64,000 nt of DNA from JADLHS01 sp020848635 (GCA_037044975.1 JBAOIL010000011.1:124001-188000), one strand, 5' to 3'. Shown: positions 26,604 through 36,801, counted from the stretch's first letter. Numbers and translations: made by a program. Notes: a model not told the origin generated them from the letters alone.

Positions 26604-29600
26604 CTAGGGTCCTGTCCTGTAAACATCATTGGTTGTGCGTTCCACCCAAATTTTAAACTTGGTAATGCGCGTGACGCCGTTGTCGTCCACCGCCACCACT
26701 TGTGGTGACCAGCTATTCAAGGAATTCGTCGGTCCTCCGGGAATTCGCCAATTAGCGGGAATGGGCCAAGTGTAACCGCCCGCATATAGCGGAGCCACCA
26801 TTGATGTCCCTACATGGTCGCCTTCCTCATCATACGGAGCGTAGGGATTCCAACGGTTATCACATGATACAGACCTGAATGCACCCAAATCGTGCTTCAA
26901 CTGTTTAGGACTATAAGGCCCATTCGGAGGCAAAAAATACGCATAACGCCCCCAAACATTCGTCGCATACTGTCCACCGACTTCTTCAATTTCAACTCGG
27001 CTGAAAGAAACATCCGTTGGCGCGATAAACACTCTGAGGAAAGCCTCAGCACCCCAGCCATTGTTATAAAAAGGAACGGTCCTCCGAACGACGGCATGGT
27101 CAACCCCACTCGGCTCCTTGATCTTGAATTTGATCTCGAACTTGGCCGTGCCCGCCACGCTCGCTGTCACCGTGACGTTCGCAGCATTGCTCGGAGCGGT
27201 GAACCAAACCGCGTTGCCCGTCGTCATATCCAATCCCCCTGCCGACACCGACCACACGCCGTTCGTCGGGAAATTGCCCGGCTCGAACCAGCAGTTCACA
27301 TATTCGCCAACTCCAAGCTGCGTCCGCGCCAGATTCGGGTCGGTCAACGCGCGACACACGGTTTCATGCAGCAGATCATGGCGTATGACGTTGACCGTGG
27401 CATCGTAATGCTTGGCGCCCTTGGCCCGCAGGTTCAGATTTTTTGCCGCGTTGTCTGGCAACGCCAGGTACAAATCCCCGTTCATATCCGGATTCTGCCG
27501 GCCGAACAACCACCACCCCAACATCTGAATCCGCGTCGCCGCCACACTTGTTCCGGGCGTTTGATACCAAGGCATCCCGGCCGGGCGACCGGTACTCCAC
27601 CGCGCTGGCACTGATGTGGATCAAACTCTTCCGCGCCACCTTTGCTTTGCCGCCGGTGAACAGCTTCAAATCGGTCCGTGCTTTCAACGTCTCCTCGCTA
27701 AAATCGCCCCCTGAATAATCCCAACGATGCTTCACCCCCGTCGCCCAAAAATGGGTGACCAGATACCGGATGGGCGCGTTATAGCCCGCAATCCATTCCT
27801 CGTGATCCAGCGATTTGTCCGGCACGTATTTGACCAGCACATCATTGTTGTAAGTCCCATCCATGGGGGTGGTGGAGTAGTCCACCCCGTCGCTCACGGT
27901 GTGCTGCGTGCCCACGGTATTGGTGTGCGACCATTGGTAGTCCGTGTGGGAACTTGACAGGCCAGAAGTGGTATCATCGGTCACCGTCGCCTGGTAACTC
28001 CGTCGCCACTGGCCATCCATTCCCGGCGCGAACTGCGCGTCGTAGTTCTTGATCCGGACTTGGGTGCCGCTCTGTCCCGCATACTGGGAGCGGCTCGTAT
28101 ATTTCGAAAAATGTTTCGTTATTACGATCATCGCCGGCAGCTCCGGTGCCACGGAGGTGGCCACCGGCGGCGCGCTGCCACCCGACTGCGCGGCCACGAC
28201 GTCAAACGTCGCCGTGCCCCGGCCCAGCACCGGGCACATCCACCGCCGTCCAGTACCCGTAGGCATCCACCGCGGCGCCCACGCCATTCACTGTCACAGT
28301 GTAAGCTGGGTCGCTCACGGTCCCATACACCGCACCGCTGGGCGCATATAGACTCTCGCCTTCCGGCGTCGAATCAATCGTCAGGTTCACCTCGCTTTTG
28401 ACCACACTCAGGTTGGTGCTGCTCAAATTACCCGCCGCGTCGGTGGCGAGCAATAACACGTCATTCGTGCCCGCCCTCAACGGCAGGCCCTCCACCCAAA
28501 ACATCCCGTTCCGCTCCACCAGTCCGCTGACGACATTGGTCACCCCGTTAGCATCCACCCATTCCGCCACCACACTGGCCGTTTCATCGTTGATGTTCCC
28601 GCGCACATAAAAGTTGTCGCCGCTCAGGTGCGTTCCGTTCGTCGGCCAGACCACTTCCAGCACCGGGGCTCGTCGCCGCCGTGTAATCCAGGGCCACCGA
28701 AAGGTTGGTCGTCGTTACGTTGCCGGCCAAATCGGTCACCCGCAACGTAATCTGGTTACTGTTCGTCGCGAGCGCAAGGTCGTAACCCTGAAAGTAATTG
28801 GTCGTGAAATCAAACCGGTTCGTGTCAAAGAACTGATCCACCACCGCCACCAGTTCATTGGTCACCAAGCCAAACTGCGTTGGTCAGATCGTAGGTCAAC
28901 GTGGCGAGCGCCTCGTTGGCGTAGCCTTGCAACTGGAGATAAGGCTTGCTGACCGTAGAGCGTGGCCGGATTGGTGACGACCAATACCGGCGGCACCGAT
29001 CCAAGGTTATTTCCGTCTCATCCCACACCACGGTTGCGTCGCGCGCGCGACCGCGCAAAGCCACCAAGACCATATGGTTGCTGTCTTGGTTTGGCAGCGT
29101 GACCGTGAAGTTGGAGTTGTAGGGGGACCACACTGCCGCCGGCCAGTTGGTGCTGTTGACCAACACGGTCATTTGCGCCGGCACCCCGGTGGCCGTCGCA
29201 CAACTGCCCGTCACCGTCCGGTTGCTAACATTCAGATTCGGGTAATGCGTCTCGAAGGTGATCGTGTTGGGGTCCGAGCCGGCGGTGTATTCGTCCAGAT
29301 CGCTCACGCCATCGGAATCATAATCCCCACTGCCGCCCCGGCCGAAGCTGCCGAAGTGGTCCCATTCCCAGCCGTCGTCCATGCCGTCCCCGTCGGTATC
29401 AGCCAGATTCGGATTGGTGCCGAGAAAAGCCTCCTGCAAATCGGTGAGGCCATCGCCATCCGTGTCCACTTTGCATTTGCCGGCGCTGCCGGCGGAGTAG
29501 AGCGCCGTGATTTCGATGTTGGTCAGGGCCCGCCGGTAGAAGGTGACTTCGTCTATCACGCCCTTGTACCACCCGTTGAAGCCGGGTTGCGGATGCGTCC

Positions 29601-31848
29601 CGATCCGCACGGGAACGGCGTTGCTCAACGAACCGGCAATCACCGTCGGGTTGAAAGTCAGACGGGGCGTTCCGTCCACGTAGATTGTTCCCCCGGTCGT
29701 GGACGCGCGATCCAGCGTCACCGCCACGTGATGCCAGCCGCCGTCCCGCAGGTCGCCGGTGGCGATGAAGTTCGCGACGCCCGATGCGTTGGCGATCTGA
29801 AAGCCGGGCACGCCGTTGACGAGGAACAATTCGTAGCCGGTCGCCGTCGAGGAGTTGGGAGAGTAACGCTTTCCGACCACGCTCATCACGCCGTAGGTGT
29901 TGTTGTTCGCCAGCGGTTTAATCCACGCCTCCAGGGTCAACTGGTCGGTGGCGGTGGCCAGGTTCAGCGCGTTGTCATTGGCGGCGGCCACGCCGTCGTT
30001 GAGGCCGTCGAAGTTGAATCCCTGCGAGGCGACGGCTGAAACATACGTCGCGCCGCTCAGGGTGGCGTGGTTGGTCCGCGCCAGGTCGTAGCCGTTCCCA
30101 TCGCCCGGCCACCAGGCGACGATGTCCGCCGGGGCGGTGGCGCAGTTGGGGTTGTTCTTGCCCGCCGCGCCCGCGTTGTAAATGGACTGGACTTCAGAGC
30201 CGGCCAGCGCCCGATTGTAGAGGGTGAGTTCGTCCATTTGCCCGACGAACGGGTATGGGTCGTTGCCATCTCCGCTGTTGCCAATCCTCAGCGGTTCTGG
30301 AGTGGGAACGAGACCGTCAGCAATGGTTACAGGCGTTTCCGGCTGCCCATTGATGAATAGCGTCAATGTCTTACCCGCGGTGTCGTAGGTCATTGCAACG
30401 TGATTCCATGCCTCCGCCGCCAGCCCGCTGCCGCTGACAGCGTAATAGGACGCCTCCACCTGCGCATAAACGAGGTTGGGGTCATCCAGGTAAAACGCAT
30501 ATTGAATCTCTCCATTGGTGAACGACCCCTTGAATGCAATGATCCTGGTCCCGGATGCTCCCGACGGAGTCCACACCCATCCCTCAATCGTCAACCCGGT
30601 CGTTGGACTCAGGCTCGCCGAGTGCGCGACGCTGAGATGGTTGTTCCCGTTGAAGGAGAACCCCTGGCCCACCTTGCCCGCCGTGTAAGCCGCCGCGCCC
30701 ACCCACGTCCCGTTGTTGCCGCTCGCGATGATGGCGTCGTTCGCGTTCCCGCCCGCCGGCCACCAACTGACGACTCCCGCCGGCAGCGGCACCGAACTCA
30801 CAATCACAAAGTCCAGCACCAGACCGTCCCTGTCCGGGGGTTGAACCGCCGCCATCCGCTTGATTCGCCCGGCGGGTCTCGCGCCGGAACGAGCCTGAAG
30901 CGAGCGCACCAGCCCGCTGCGGTCGGATTTCAGGCGGTCGGGAGAAAGACCCGCCTGGGGCCTGGGCAACTTGTCCAGCGCGGATTTCAACGCCGTGTAG
31001 TCCACGCGCTCAATCAGCCAGTCCCGCCCTTCGATACGCGCAAAGGTTTTCGCCACGGGCGTCCTGTCGCCTTCGCTTTGCAGCCCGAACGCGTGGCCGT
31101 CCCCGATCCGCATCGCCCCAAACTTCAACTGCTCATCCGCGACCGCCACCCCGCCCGCCGCTCCCGGACGCAGATCCAGGGTCAAGGATTCCCTCGCGTC
31201 CGGCGCGGAATCCACCCACTCCGACCAGACCTCCAGCCGCGCGTTTCCGGACTCGAATCCGCCGGGCAGCTTCACCGCCTCGCACAGGATGATGTCCTGT
31301 TCGAGCGAATGTCCGGTGTAACGGTAGCGGACATCCGCGCGAACGGTGTCGAAGGCGTCCGGATAAACGACGGTGTTGTCCCCCACAAGCTGGCCGATGG
31401 AGCTCCTGACCTCGCCCAGCAGGAAACTCTGGCCGCTCGCGCTATCGTGCAGCGCCAGAAACGCGGCGCGACACGCCAGCTTGCGACCGTCCGGCGTGAG
31501 GATCGTGAGGGGAGACTCCGCGATGTCCGCCGGAAACAACACCTTTTGCAAACCGTAATCGGCCACCGCGCCATCCTTCAGCAAGCGGATTTCCCGGAGG
31601 ACAACGCTCGACGCTCCGACGCCCAGGTCGGCGATGGCCGGGCCGTTTGAAGCCGGGAGACTGGAGGGGACGGCGGCGATCACCTGCGCCGGCGCGGCCA
31701 CCGCGCGAACCGTTGGAATCGCGGACAGGCCCGCAGGCAGATTCGTCGTGAAGCCTTCAACACCCGCGGCGGATTGGGTCGGATGGAAACCTACGCCCGA
31801 CAAGACCAGGGCGAGGACAAGGGAAGCGTCAATGGATGAGGTTTTCAT
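26604..31848 (-). pseudogene. Giant secreted LamG/Ca-binding/Ig-like surface protein, multiply frameshifted
   Basis: The first 2.8 kb read cleanly: a signal peptide, about 300 residues of unknown domain, and two LamG/concanavalin-like domains (GVVSWWPAGGNANDAI, LTIEGWVWTPSG; IVAWWPGDGNGYDLA, LTLEAWIKPLAN). Thrombospondin-3-like Asp-rich calcium repeats follow (DTDGDGLTDLQEAFLGTNP). From about 29.0 kb the coding passes through at least four frames (breaks near 29.0, 28.87, 28.66, 28.27 and 27.6 kb), covering cadherin/Ig-like modules (ITLRVTDLAGNVTTTNLSV) and a C-terminal domain that ends at 26604. The intact product would be about 1750 residues, exported and probably adhesive or polysaccharide-binding. 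The density of breaks beside an IS suggests decay, though sequence errors are possible. Confidence 0.75.
28290..28520 (-). repeat. Ig-like module copy duplicated at 25378-25613
   Basis: This part of the LamG gene encodes VERNGMFWVEGLPLRAGTND and TPEGESLYAPSGAVYGTV. The copy near 25.4-25.6 kb encodes nearly the same peptide, and many base-level stretches match, such as ACTCTCGCCTTCCGGCGTCG versus a near-identical run at about 25449. The two copies lie 2.9 kb apart in the same orientation. Confidence 0.65.
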
Positions 31849-32204
31849 GGTTCAGGAATGGATGGCAGACGAAAGAGGACTGGAAAGCGCGAAACCGGTT
31901 GCGGCAATTCGCAACAACCGAAGATAGAAACGATTTCCGTGCGCGGGAAAACCGGGAAGCAACTCAGTGAAGAAAGAAATTGCGCGCGGGGGGGGCGCCG
32001 CCCTACCCTCGGCCATTTTTGCAGTTGTCAGAATCGTTGTCTTCACACCCGGGCTCCATGACACGCGAGAAACCCCACGAAAGAAGAAAGCTCAAACGGA
32101 CGCAGACTGTTTCGACTCTCTGGCGCGCTTTTATCTCCGATCACCCCTTCGCTGCAACCCATTTCTTGACCAAGTTGCATCTTTTATTGTCATCCGCGTG
32201 TTCA
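31849..32204. other. Intergenic stretch upstream of LamG gene
   Basis: No gene is recognised. This is the likely promoter side of the minus-strand LamG gene (start at 31848) and the 5' flank of the plus-strand hairpin and HTH fragment. A run of seven or more G occurs near 31988. I could not place a convincing promoter. Confidence 0.35.
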
Positions 32205-32273
32205 TAAAGAAAGCATGAGGGCAGACAGTGTGGAACGCTCGTGCGCCCCGTGTCTGCCCTCATGTTTTCTTTA
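32205..32273. repeat. Long inverted repeat (23-bp arms) over the HTH gene start
   Basis: The left arm 32205-32227 and the right arm 32251-32273 are reverse complements at 22 of 23 positions; the exception would be a G-U pair in RNA. The loop is 23 nt. The core is GAGGGCAGACA / TGTCTGCCCTC. The ATG at 32262 of the HTH ORF lies in the right arm. It could be a transcript hairpin controlling that gene, a dyad operator, or the end of a lost mobile element. Confidence 0.75.
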
Positions 32274-32468
32274 CGACCCAAACCGCTCTCCCCGATGGAA
32301 GCGCGGATCCTGCATCGCCGCGAAGTGGGGGAAAGTTACAAAGCCATCTGTTCGGATTGCAACATGAGCTTGAACACGCTCAAAACCCACATGCACCGGA
32401 TTTTTGTGAAGACCGTCGCGCAATCAAGCGCATGTGCGATTTGGAACCGGGCACACCCGTTCGGCTAG
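32262..32468 (+). CDS. Small LuxR/GerE-type HTH protein (possibly a fragment)
   Basis: The 68-residue product contains LSPMEARILHRREVGESYKA followed by SLNTLKTHMHRIF, which matches the LuxR-type helix-turn-helix pattern LTxREREVLxLxxxGxSxKEIA...SxxTVKxHxxxI. It would bind DNA, but there is no receiver or sensor domain. The C-terminal end (VAQSSACAIWNRAHPFG) departs from the usual dimerisation helix, so a late frame break is possible. An upstream GTG at 32241 is an alternative start. It begins inside a long hairpin and stands alone, without an obvious operon partner. Confidence 0.5.
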   Translation: MFSLRPKPLSPMEARILHRREVGESYKAICSDCNMSLNTLKTHMHRIFVKTVAQSSACAIWNRAHPFG

Positions 32469-33108
32469 TCATAGTCGCTTTTGACCGCCACCCGCTCCGA
32501 ATACCCGTCCCGCGCCCCGGCTTCGCCCTGGCAGGCTTTGCTCCAAGGCGAGGTGTGACGCCAAGGCCGGCGCCCTGGTGACGCGGGCGAGCAGTTGCCA
32601 AAAAAGGGGTTGTGCTAGTTTCTGTGCTAGTTGCGGGTCATTTCAGGCGACCCCATCAAAATCGGGCAAACAACGTTTTTACCCCTTACAACATTGACTG
32701 GAATCGAAGTCCGATGAAACGCCAAAAGAGGCAGTAAAACCGACCCATTGTGTTTTATGAGTGCTCTGCTCTAACCATTGAGCTACAGGCCCGCACGGCA
32801 TGTTTACAGAAGCAACCCTTGTGGTCAAATAATCCATCCGCTGTATCTTCGCCACTTAGCCGCCGGTAGTCGGCCTCGGCTTGAGTTCCCAGCGACAATG
32901 GAGCCCGTCCGTCGATGACTTCAAGTCTGGCCCGGATCCGGGACACCGTCGCCGCCCAGCGAACCACTTTGGTCGAGTCCCCAAACGAAGCGGGTCTGGA
33001 TTGGCCGTTAGCCGGTTCCGGAAGTCGTATTGCTACGTCGTCGTCATGCGCGTCGTGTTGTTGGCTTGAAAACAATCAACGGCCCGTCCCGGGCCAAATC
33101 ACTGCGGC
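32469..33108. other. 640-bp stretch without intact gene; holds a tRNA fragment
   Basis: Besides the half tRNA at 32755-32792 I see no gene. It contains a direct repeat TGTGCTAGTT at about 32613 and 32624 and otherwise low coding character in all frames. It separates the HTH fragment from folE2. The presence of a cut tRNA makes it a candidate scar of a former integrated element. Confidence 0.4.
32755..32792 (-). tRNA. 5' half of a tRNA-Met-like gene (CAT anticodon), truncated
   Basis: Read on the minus strand, the sequence gives a 7-nt acceptor strand GGGCCTG and then a D-arm whose stem GCTC/GAGC pairs. A 5-nt stem strand GAGCA and the anticodon loop CTCATAA (anticodon CAT) follow. After the loop the next bases are AACAC, which cannot pair with GAGCA, and no T-arm or 3' acceptor strand follows. 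It is therefore a tRNA 5' half ending exactly at the anticodon loop, not a functional gene. Confidence 0.75.
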
Positions 33109-33921
33109 CTACCCTTTCTCAATACAGGCGTAGGCGTTGTGATTGTGGATGCTTTCCTGGTTCTCCGCCTCGACCTTGTACCACGTCACGTCGGGATGCG
33201 CGTTCAGTTTGAGGGCCACGTTCCGGACCAAATCCTCCACAAACACGGGATTATCGTAGGCCCGTTCCGTCACGGCTTTCTCATCTTCGCGCTTGAGCAA
33301 CGCATACAATTCCGAGCTGGCCGAGCTTTCCATGATCGCAATCAAATCCTCGATCCAGATCGGTTTCTTAAACCGCACTTTCACCGTCACTTCGCCGCGT
33401 TGATTGTGCGCGCCGCGGGCGCTGATGGCTTTCGAACAGGGGCAAAGCGTGGTCACATTGGCTTTCACCGTGAGCACGAAATCAATCTCCCGTTTGCACG
33501 CTGCCGCGTCGAACCGCGCCGTGTAATCCATCACGCTCGCCTTGCCGGAGGCGGGCGCGTTCTTGGACATGAAAAACGGAAACTCCATCTCCAGGTGCGA
33601 GGTGGCCGCGTTCAACTTCGCCTGCAGCTCGAACAGCATGCCGGGAATATTCTCCACATGCACCACGTTGCCGTGCGCGTTTAGCACTTCAATGAACCGG
33701 CTCATGTGCGTCCCCTTGAATTCCTTGGGCAGGTCCACAAACAGGCCGATCACCGCCACCGTGTTTTGCACCGCGTGGGCCTTGTCGCGCACCTGGATCG
33801 GAAAACGCAGTCCGCGCACGCCCACCTTGTCAATGCGGATCTGGCGGTGGTCCCGTTCGCTCTGCTTGTCCTGCAGCTTGGTACGGCGTTTCGGGGCTGG
33901 AATAACGCTGGGTCGGCTCAT
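33109..33921 (-). CDS. folE2: GTP cyclohydrolase FolE2 (type IB)
   Basis: The 270-residue protein matches the FolE2/COG1469 family. It has KVGVRGLRFPIQVRDKA near residue 32, a middle QAKLNAATSHLEMEFPFFM region, the metal/active-site Cys motif VTTLCPCSKAISARGAHNQR near residue 155, and the C-terminal AENQESIHNHNAYACI. It converts GTP to 7,8-dihydroneopterin triphosphate for folate or queuosine-type pathways, often as a zinc-independent alternative to FolE. No neighbouring folate gene is visible. The start is the only reasonable ATG. In other bacteria folE2 may be under Zur control; I cannot place a Zur box here. Confidence 0.96.
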   Translation of the reverse strand: MSRPSVIPAPKRRTKLQDKQSERDHRQIRIDKVGVRGLRFPIQVRDKAHAVQNTVAVIGLFVDLPKEFKGTHMSRFIEVLNAHGNVVHVENIPGMLFELQAKLNAATSHLEMEFPFFMSKNAPASGKASVMDYTARFDAAACKREIDFVLTVKANVTTLCPCSKAISARGAHNQRGEVTVKVRFKKPIWIEDLIAIMESSASSELYALLKREDEKAVTERAYDNPVFVEDLVRNVALKLNAHPDVTWYKVEAENQESIHNHNAYACIEKG

Positions 33922-34125
33922 GCCCAGAAGTTAGCAAATGCGTGCCGCTTTGCAAAATCCAAATCCACCCTTCCTTCTGCGGCAACCCCAACGGACGCCC
34001 GCGATTGCCCGGCGCAGGCCCCGCGCTTCGCGGCCGTCGCCGGGGGGCTCCCAAGCTTTGATCCGCGGCTTCGCTCCAACAACTTGCGCTTTGACTTGTG
34101 TCTCTCGCCGGATTATCACCCTGCC

Positions 34126-35052
34126 ATGTGTCGCCAATACTTTCTGGCCCTGACCGCGAGTTGGGCCCTGTTCACCTCCCCTGCCCTAGCCGAAACCTTT
34201 CGCGTGGCGGCGTACAACGTGGAGAATTATCTCGACCAAACCACCGAATCGCGGAAGTTCGTCAAGTCGCCCGCCGCCAAAGCCAAGGTGCGGGAAACCA
34301 TCCTCGCCCTGAAACCCGACGTGATCGCCTTCGAGGAAATGGGTGGGCTGGGGGCGCTCCTCGAATTGCGCGATGCGCTTAAGAAAGACGGCCTCGACCT
34401 CCCGCATTACGAACACGTCACCGGTTTCGACACCAACATCCACGTCGCCGTCCTCAGCCGATTCCCCATCATTGCCCGCCGGGCGCACACCAATGACAGC
34501 TTTCTGCTCAGTGGGCGACGTTTTCGCGTCAGCCGTGGCTTTACCGATGTGGATATCCAGGTAAACGCCAACTATCAATTCACCCTCATCGGCGCGCATC
34601 TGAAATCCCGCCGCGCCGTGCCGGAGGCCGACGAAGCCGAACTGCGGCACGAGGAGGCCCGAATTCTCCGCGCCATTGTGGACCAAAGGCTCGCCGCCGA
34701 CCCCAAGGCCAACCTCGTCGTTCTCGGCGATTTCAACGACACGTACAATGCCAAATCCGTCAAGGAAGTGGTTGGGCGGGGCGCCGGGAAACTGGTGGAC
34801 ACCCGGCCCGCGGAGCGCAACGGCGATAACCAACCCAATCCGGTGAACCCGCACTATTACCCCCGCAACATCACTTGGACCCATTTCTACGGCGTGGAAG
34901 ATACGTATAGCCGCATAGATTACCTCATGCTCAGCCCCGGCATGGCGCGGGAGTGGGACCGGGAAGAAACATACATTCCAACCATTCCCAACTGGGGCAC
35001 TGGCTCCGATCATCGTCCGCTGCTGGCAACGTTCGCGGCGGAAAACCAATAA
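34126..35052 (+). CDS. Secreted endonuclease/exonuclease/phosphatase family protein
   Basis: The 308-residue protein starts with a signal peptide (LALTASWALFTSPALAE). It then shows EEP-fold motifs: RVAAYNVENYLD near the start of the mature part, VIAFEEMGG, VVLGDFNDTYNAKS and the C-terminal GTGSDHRPLLATF. Asn, Glu, Asp and His residues of the catalytic set are therefore present. It may hydrolyse nucleic acid, sphingomyelin-like lipids or sugar phosphates in the periplasm; the sequence does not decide. ATG 34126 is preferred because it gives a clean leader; an upstream open frame is non-coding in character. It converges with recN, leaving 36 nt between the stops. Confidence 0.88.
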   Translation: MCRQYFLALTASWALFTSPALAETFRVAAYNVENYLDQTTESRKFVKSPAAKAKVRETILALKPDVIAFEEMGGLGALLELRDALKKDGLDLPHYEHVTGFDTNIHVAVLSRFPIIARRAHTNDSFLLSGRRFRVSRGFTDVDIQVNANYQFTLIGAHLKSRRAVPEADEAELRHEEARILRAIVDQRLAADPKANLVVLGDFNDTYNAKSVKEVVGRGAGKLVDTRPAERNGDNQPNPVNPHYYPRNITWTHFYGVEDTYSRIDYLMLSPGMAREWDREETYIPTIPNWGTGSDHRPLLATFAAENQ

Positions 35053-35088
35053 CCCCGCCCGCGCTGCACCAAAACTTGCGGGTCGGCG

Positions 35089-36801
35089 TCAGGCTTCTGC
35101 TCTTCCCTGCTTCAGCAACGCCTCCGCGTGCTTGCGAGCCACCTCGCTTTGGCCGCCCAACATCCGCGCCAATTCGGTCACGCGCGCTTTCGGATTGAGC
35201 AATTCAATCTCCGTAATCGTCCGACCTTCCCTCACCTGCTTGGTCACGGCGTAATGTGCCGTGGCCGTCGCCGCGACTTGCGGGAGGTGCGTGATGCACA
35301 GGACCTGGCGTTTGGCCGCAATCTGTTTCATCTTTTCGCCCACGGCATTCGCCGTTTCGCCGCCCACATTGGCATCCACTTCGTCAAAGATCAGCACGGG
35401 GATTTCGTCCTCGGCGGCGAGCACGGTCTTGAGCGCCAACATCACCCGCGCCATTTCTCCCGAGGAGGCGATGGCGCGCAGCGGCTTCGCCGGCTCGCCG
35501 ACGTTGGGCGAAAACTGGAATTCGATTGTGTCGAAGCCTGAACTGGTAGGGACGGTGCGCTGCGCCGTCCGGTCATCGCAGCGCGATGACCGGACCTCGG
35601 TCTCGATCGCGACGTCAAATTTGCTCTGCTTGAAGCCCAAATCGGCGAGTTGCCGGCTCACGGCCTTGGCAAGTTGCGGAATCACCTTGCGGCGTCCTGC
35701 GGAAAGGCGCTTGCCCACGAGTCCGATTTCCACCTCGAGCTGCCCGAGCGCGGCTTTGAGCCGGGCCAGTTCGGTATCCCGGGCTTCGAGACTCTGCAAC
35801 TGGCGCTTCGCGTCTTCGCCAAATGCCATGACTTCCGCGAGGGACGCGCCGTATTTACGTTTCATCGTGTGGATGAGATTCAGCCGTTCCTCCAATTCCT
35901 GCAGGCGCGCGGGGTCAACGTCCACTTTGTCGGCGTAGCGCGAAACCTCGCCCTGCAACTCGCGCAGCATGGCCACGGCTTGGGCGTGCAATTCCGTCAG
36001 CGCCGTCGCGCCGGGGTCCACGCGTTGCAGCTCGTGCAACGTGCGGCCCACGCTGCCCGCCTGGGTGAGCAGCGAACTCTCGTTCTCGCTCAGGGTCTCG
36101 AGGGCGGCCTGGCTTAATTGCAGCAGTCTCGCGGCGTTGCTGGTGCGCTGATGTTCCTGCTCGATCTGCGCTTCTTCGTCCGGCCGAAAGCGGGCGGCTG
36201 CGATTTCCCGCACTTGAAATCGCAGCCGGTCGAGCTGCTGCGCATAGGTCTTTTCGTCCACGATCAGGGCGGCCTTTTCCGTTTCCAGCGCGGTGCGGCG
36301 GCGGGTCAGGTCCCCAAAGGCGGCGCGCTCGGCTTCCAATTCCCCAAACACGTCCAGGATGGCGAGTTGCTTCGCGGGATCCAGGAGTGATTGATGATCA
36401 TGCGGCCCGTGCATGTCCACCAGCCACTCGCCGATGCGGGCGAGGACATTGAGCGGGGTGGCCGTACCGTTGACGAATTGCCGGTTCGTACCCGCGCTGG
36501 TAAACGTGCGTTTGAGGACCAACTGCTGCTCTTCGCAGCGTTCGAGGCCGTTCTCCTCCAGGAAAGATTTGATCGGCGCCCGGAGTTTAGCCACATCGAA
36601 TACGGCTTCCACGGAACAAGCATCGCTGCCGCTGCGAATGAGAGCGCGGTCGGCCCGCTGACCGAGTACGAGGTTGAGCGCGCCGATGACGATGGACTTG
36701 CCCGCGCCAGTCTCGCCGGTGATGGCATTGTAGCCGGGCGCGAGTTCCAGCGTCAGGTCGCTCACGAGGGCAAGGTTTTTGATGCGCAACGTCGTCAACA
36801 T
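35089..36801 (-). CDS. recN: DNA repair protein RecN, with in-frame REP-like insertion
   Basis: The 570-residue SMC-like protein has Walker A GETGAGKS at residues 29-36 and long coiled-coil arms (ALETEKAALIVDEKTYAQQL; RLQELEERLNLIHTMKRKYG). The C-terminal ATPase half has IASSGEMARVML as signature (usually SGGELSR) and Walker B VLIFDEVDANVGG. RecN joins DNA ends during double-strand-break repair. The stretch RSSRCDDRTAQRTVPT, just before SSGFDTIEFQFSPN, is encoded by a palindromic REP-like element (35551-35593). It adds about 16 residues that are not normal for RecN, without breaking the frame. Length is otherwise typical. Confidence 0.95.
   Translation of the reverse strand: MLTTLRIKNLALVSDLTLELAPGYNAITGETGAGKSIVIGALNLVLGQRADRALIRSGSDACSVEAVFDVAKLRAPIKSFLEENGLERCEEQQLVLKRTFTSAGTNRQFVNGTATPLNVLARIGEWLVDMHGPHDHQSLLDPAKQLAILDVFGELEAERAAFGDLTRRRTALETEKAALIVDEKTYAQQLDRLRFQVREIAAARFRPDEEAQIEQEHQRTSNAARLLQLSQAALETLSENESSLLTQAGSVGRTLHELQRVDPGATALTELHAQAVAMLRELQGEVSRYADKVDVDPARLQELEERLNLIHTMKRKYGASLAEVMAFGEDAKRQLQSLEARDTELARLKAALGQLEVEIGLVGKRLSAGRRKVIPQLAKAVSRQLADLGFKQSKFDVAIETEVRSSRCDDRTAQRTVPTSSGFDTIEFQFSPNVGEPAKPLRAIASSGEMARVMLALKTVLAAEDEIPVLIFDEVDANVGGETANAVGEKMKQIAAKRQVLCITHLPQVAATATAHYAVTKQVREGRTITEIELLNPKARVTELARMLGGQSEVARKHAEALLKQGRAEA
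35551..35593. repeat. REP-like double palindrome inside recN
   Basis: Two adjacent hairpins are visible. GACGGTGCGCTGCGCCGTC (35551-35569) is nearly self-complementary. CCGGTCATCGC and GCGATGACCGG (35569-35579 and 35583-35593) are perfect 11-bp arms with loop AGC. Such paired imperfect palindromes are typical of REP/BIME elements moved by RAYT transposases; a RAYT remnant lies at 23226-23570. The element sits in frame in the recN coding region. Confidence 0.8.

Noticed and set aside
32755..33075. A 106-codon minus-strand frame upstream of folE2
   Set aside because: Its end (SSMVRAEHS) is the translation of the tRNA fragment, a well-known false ORF signature.
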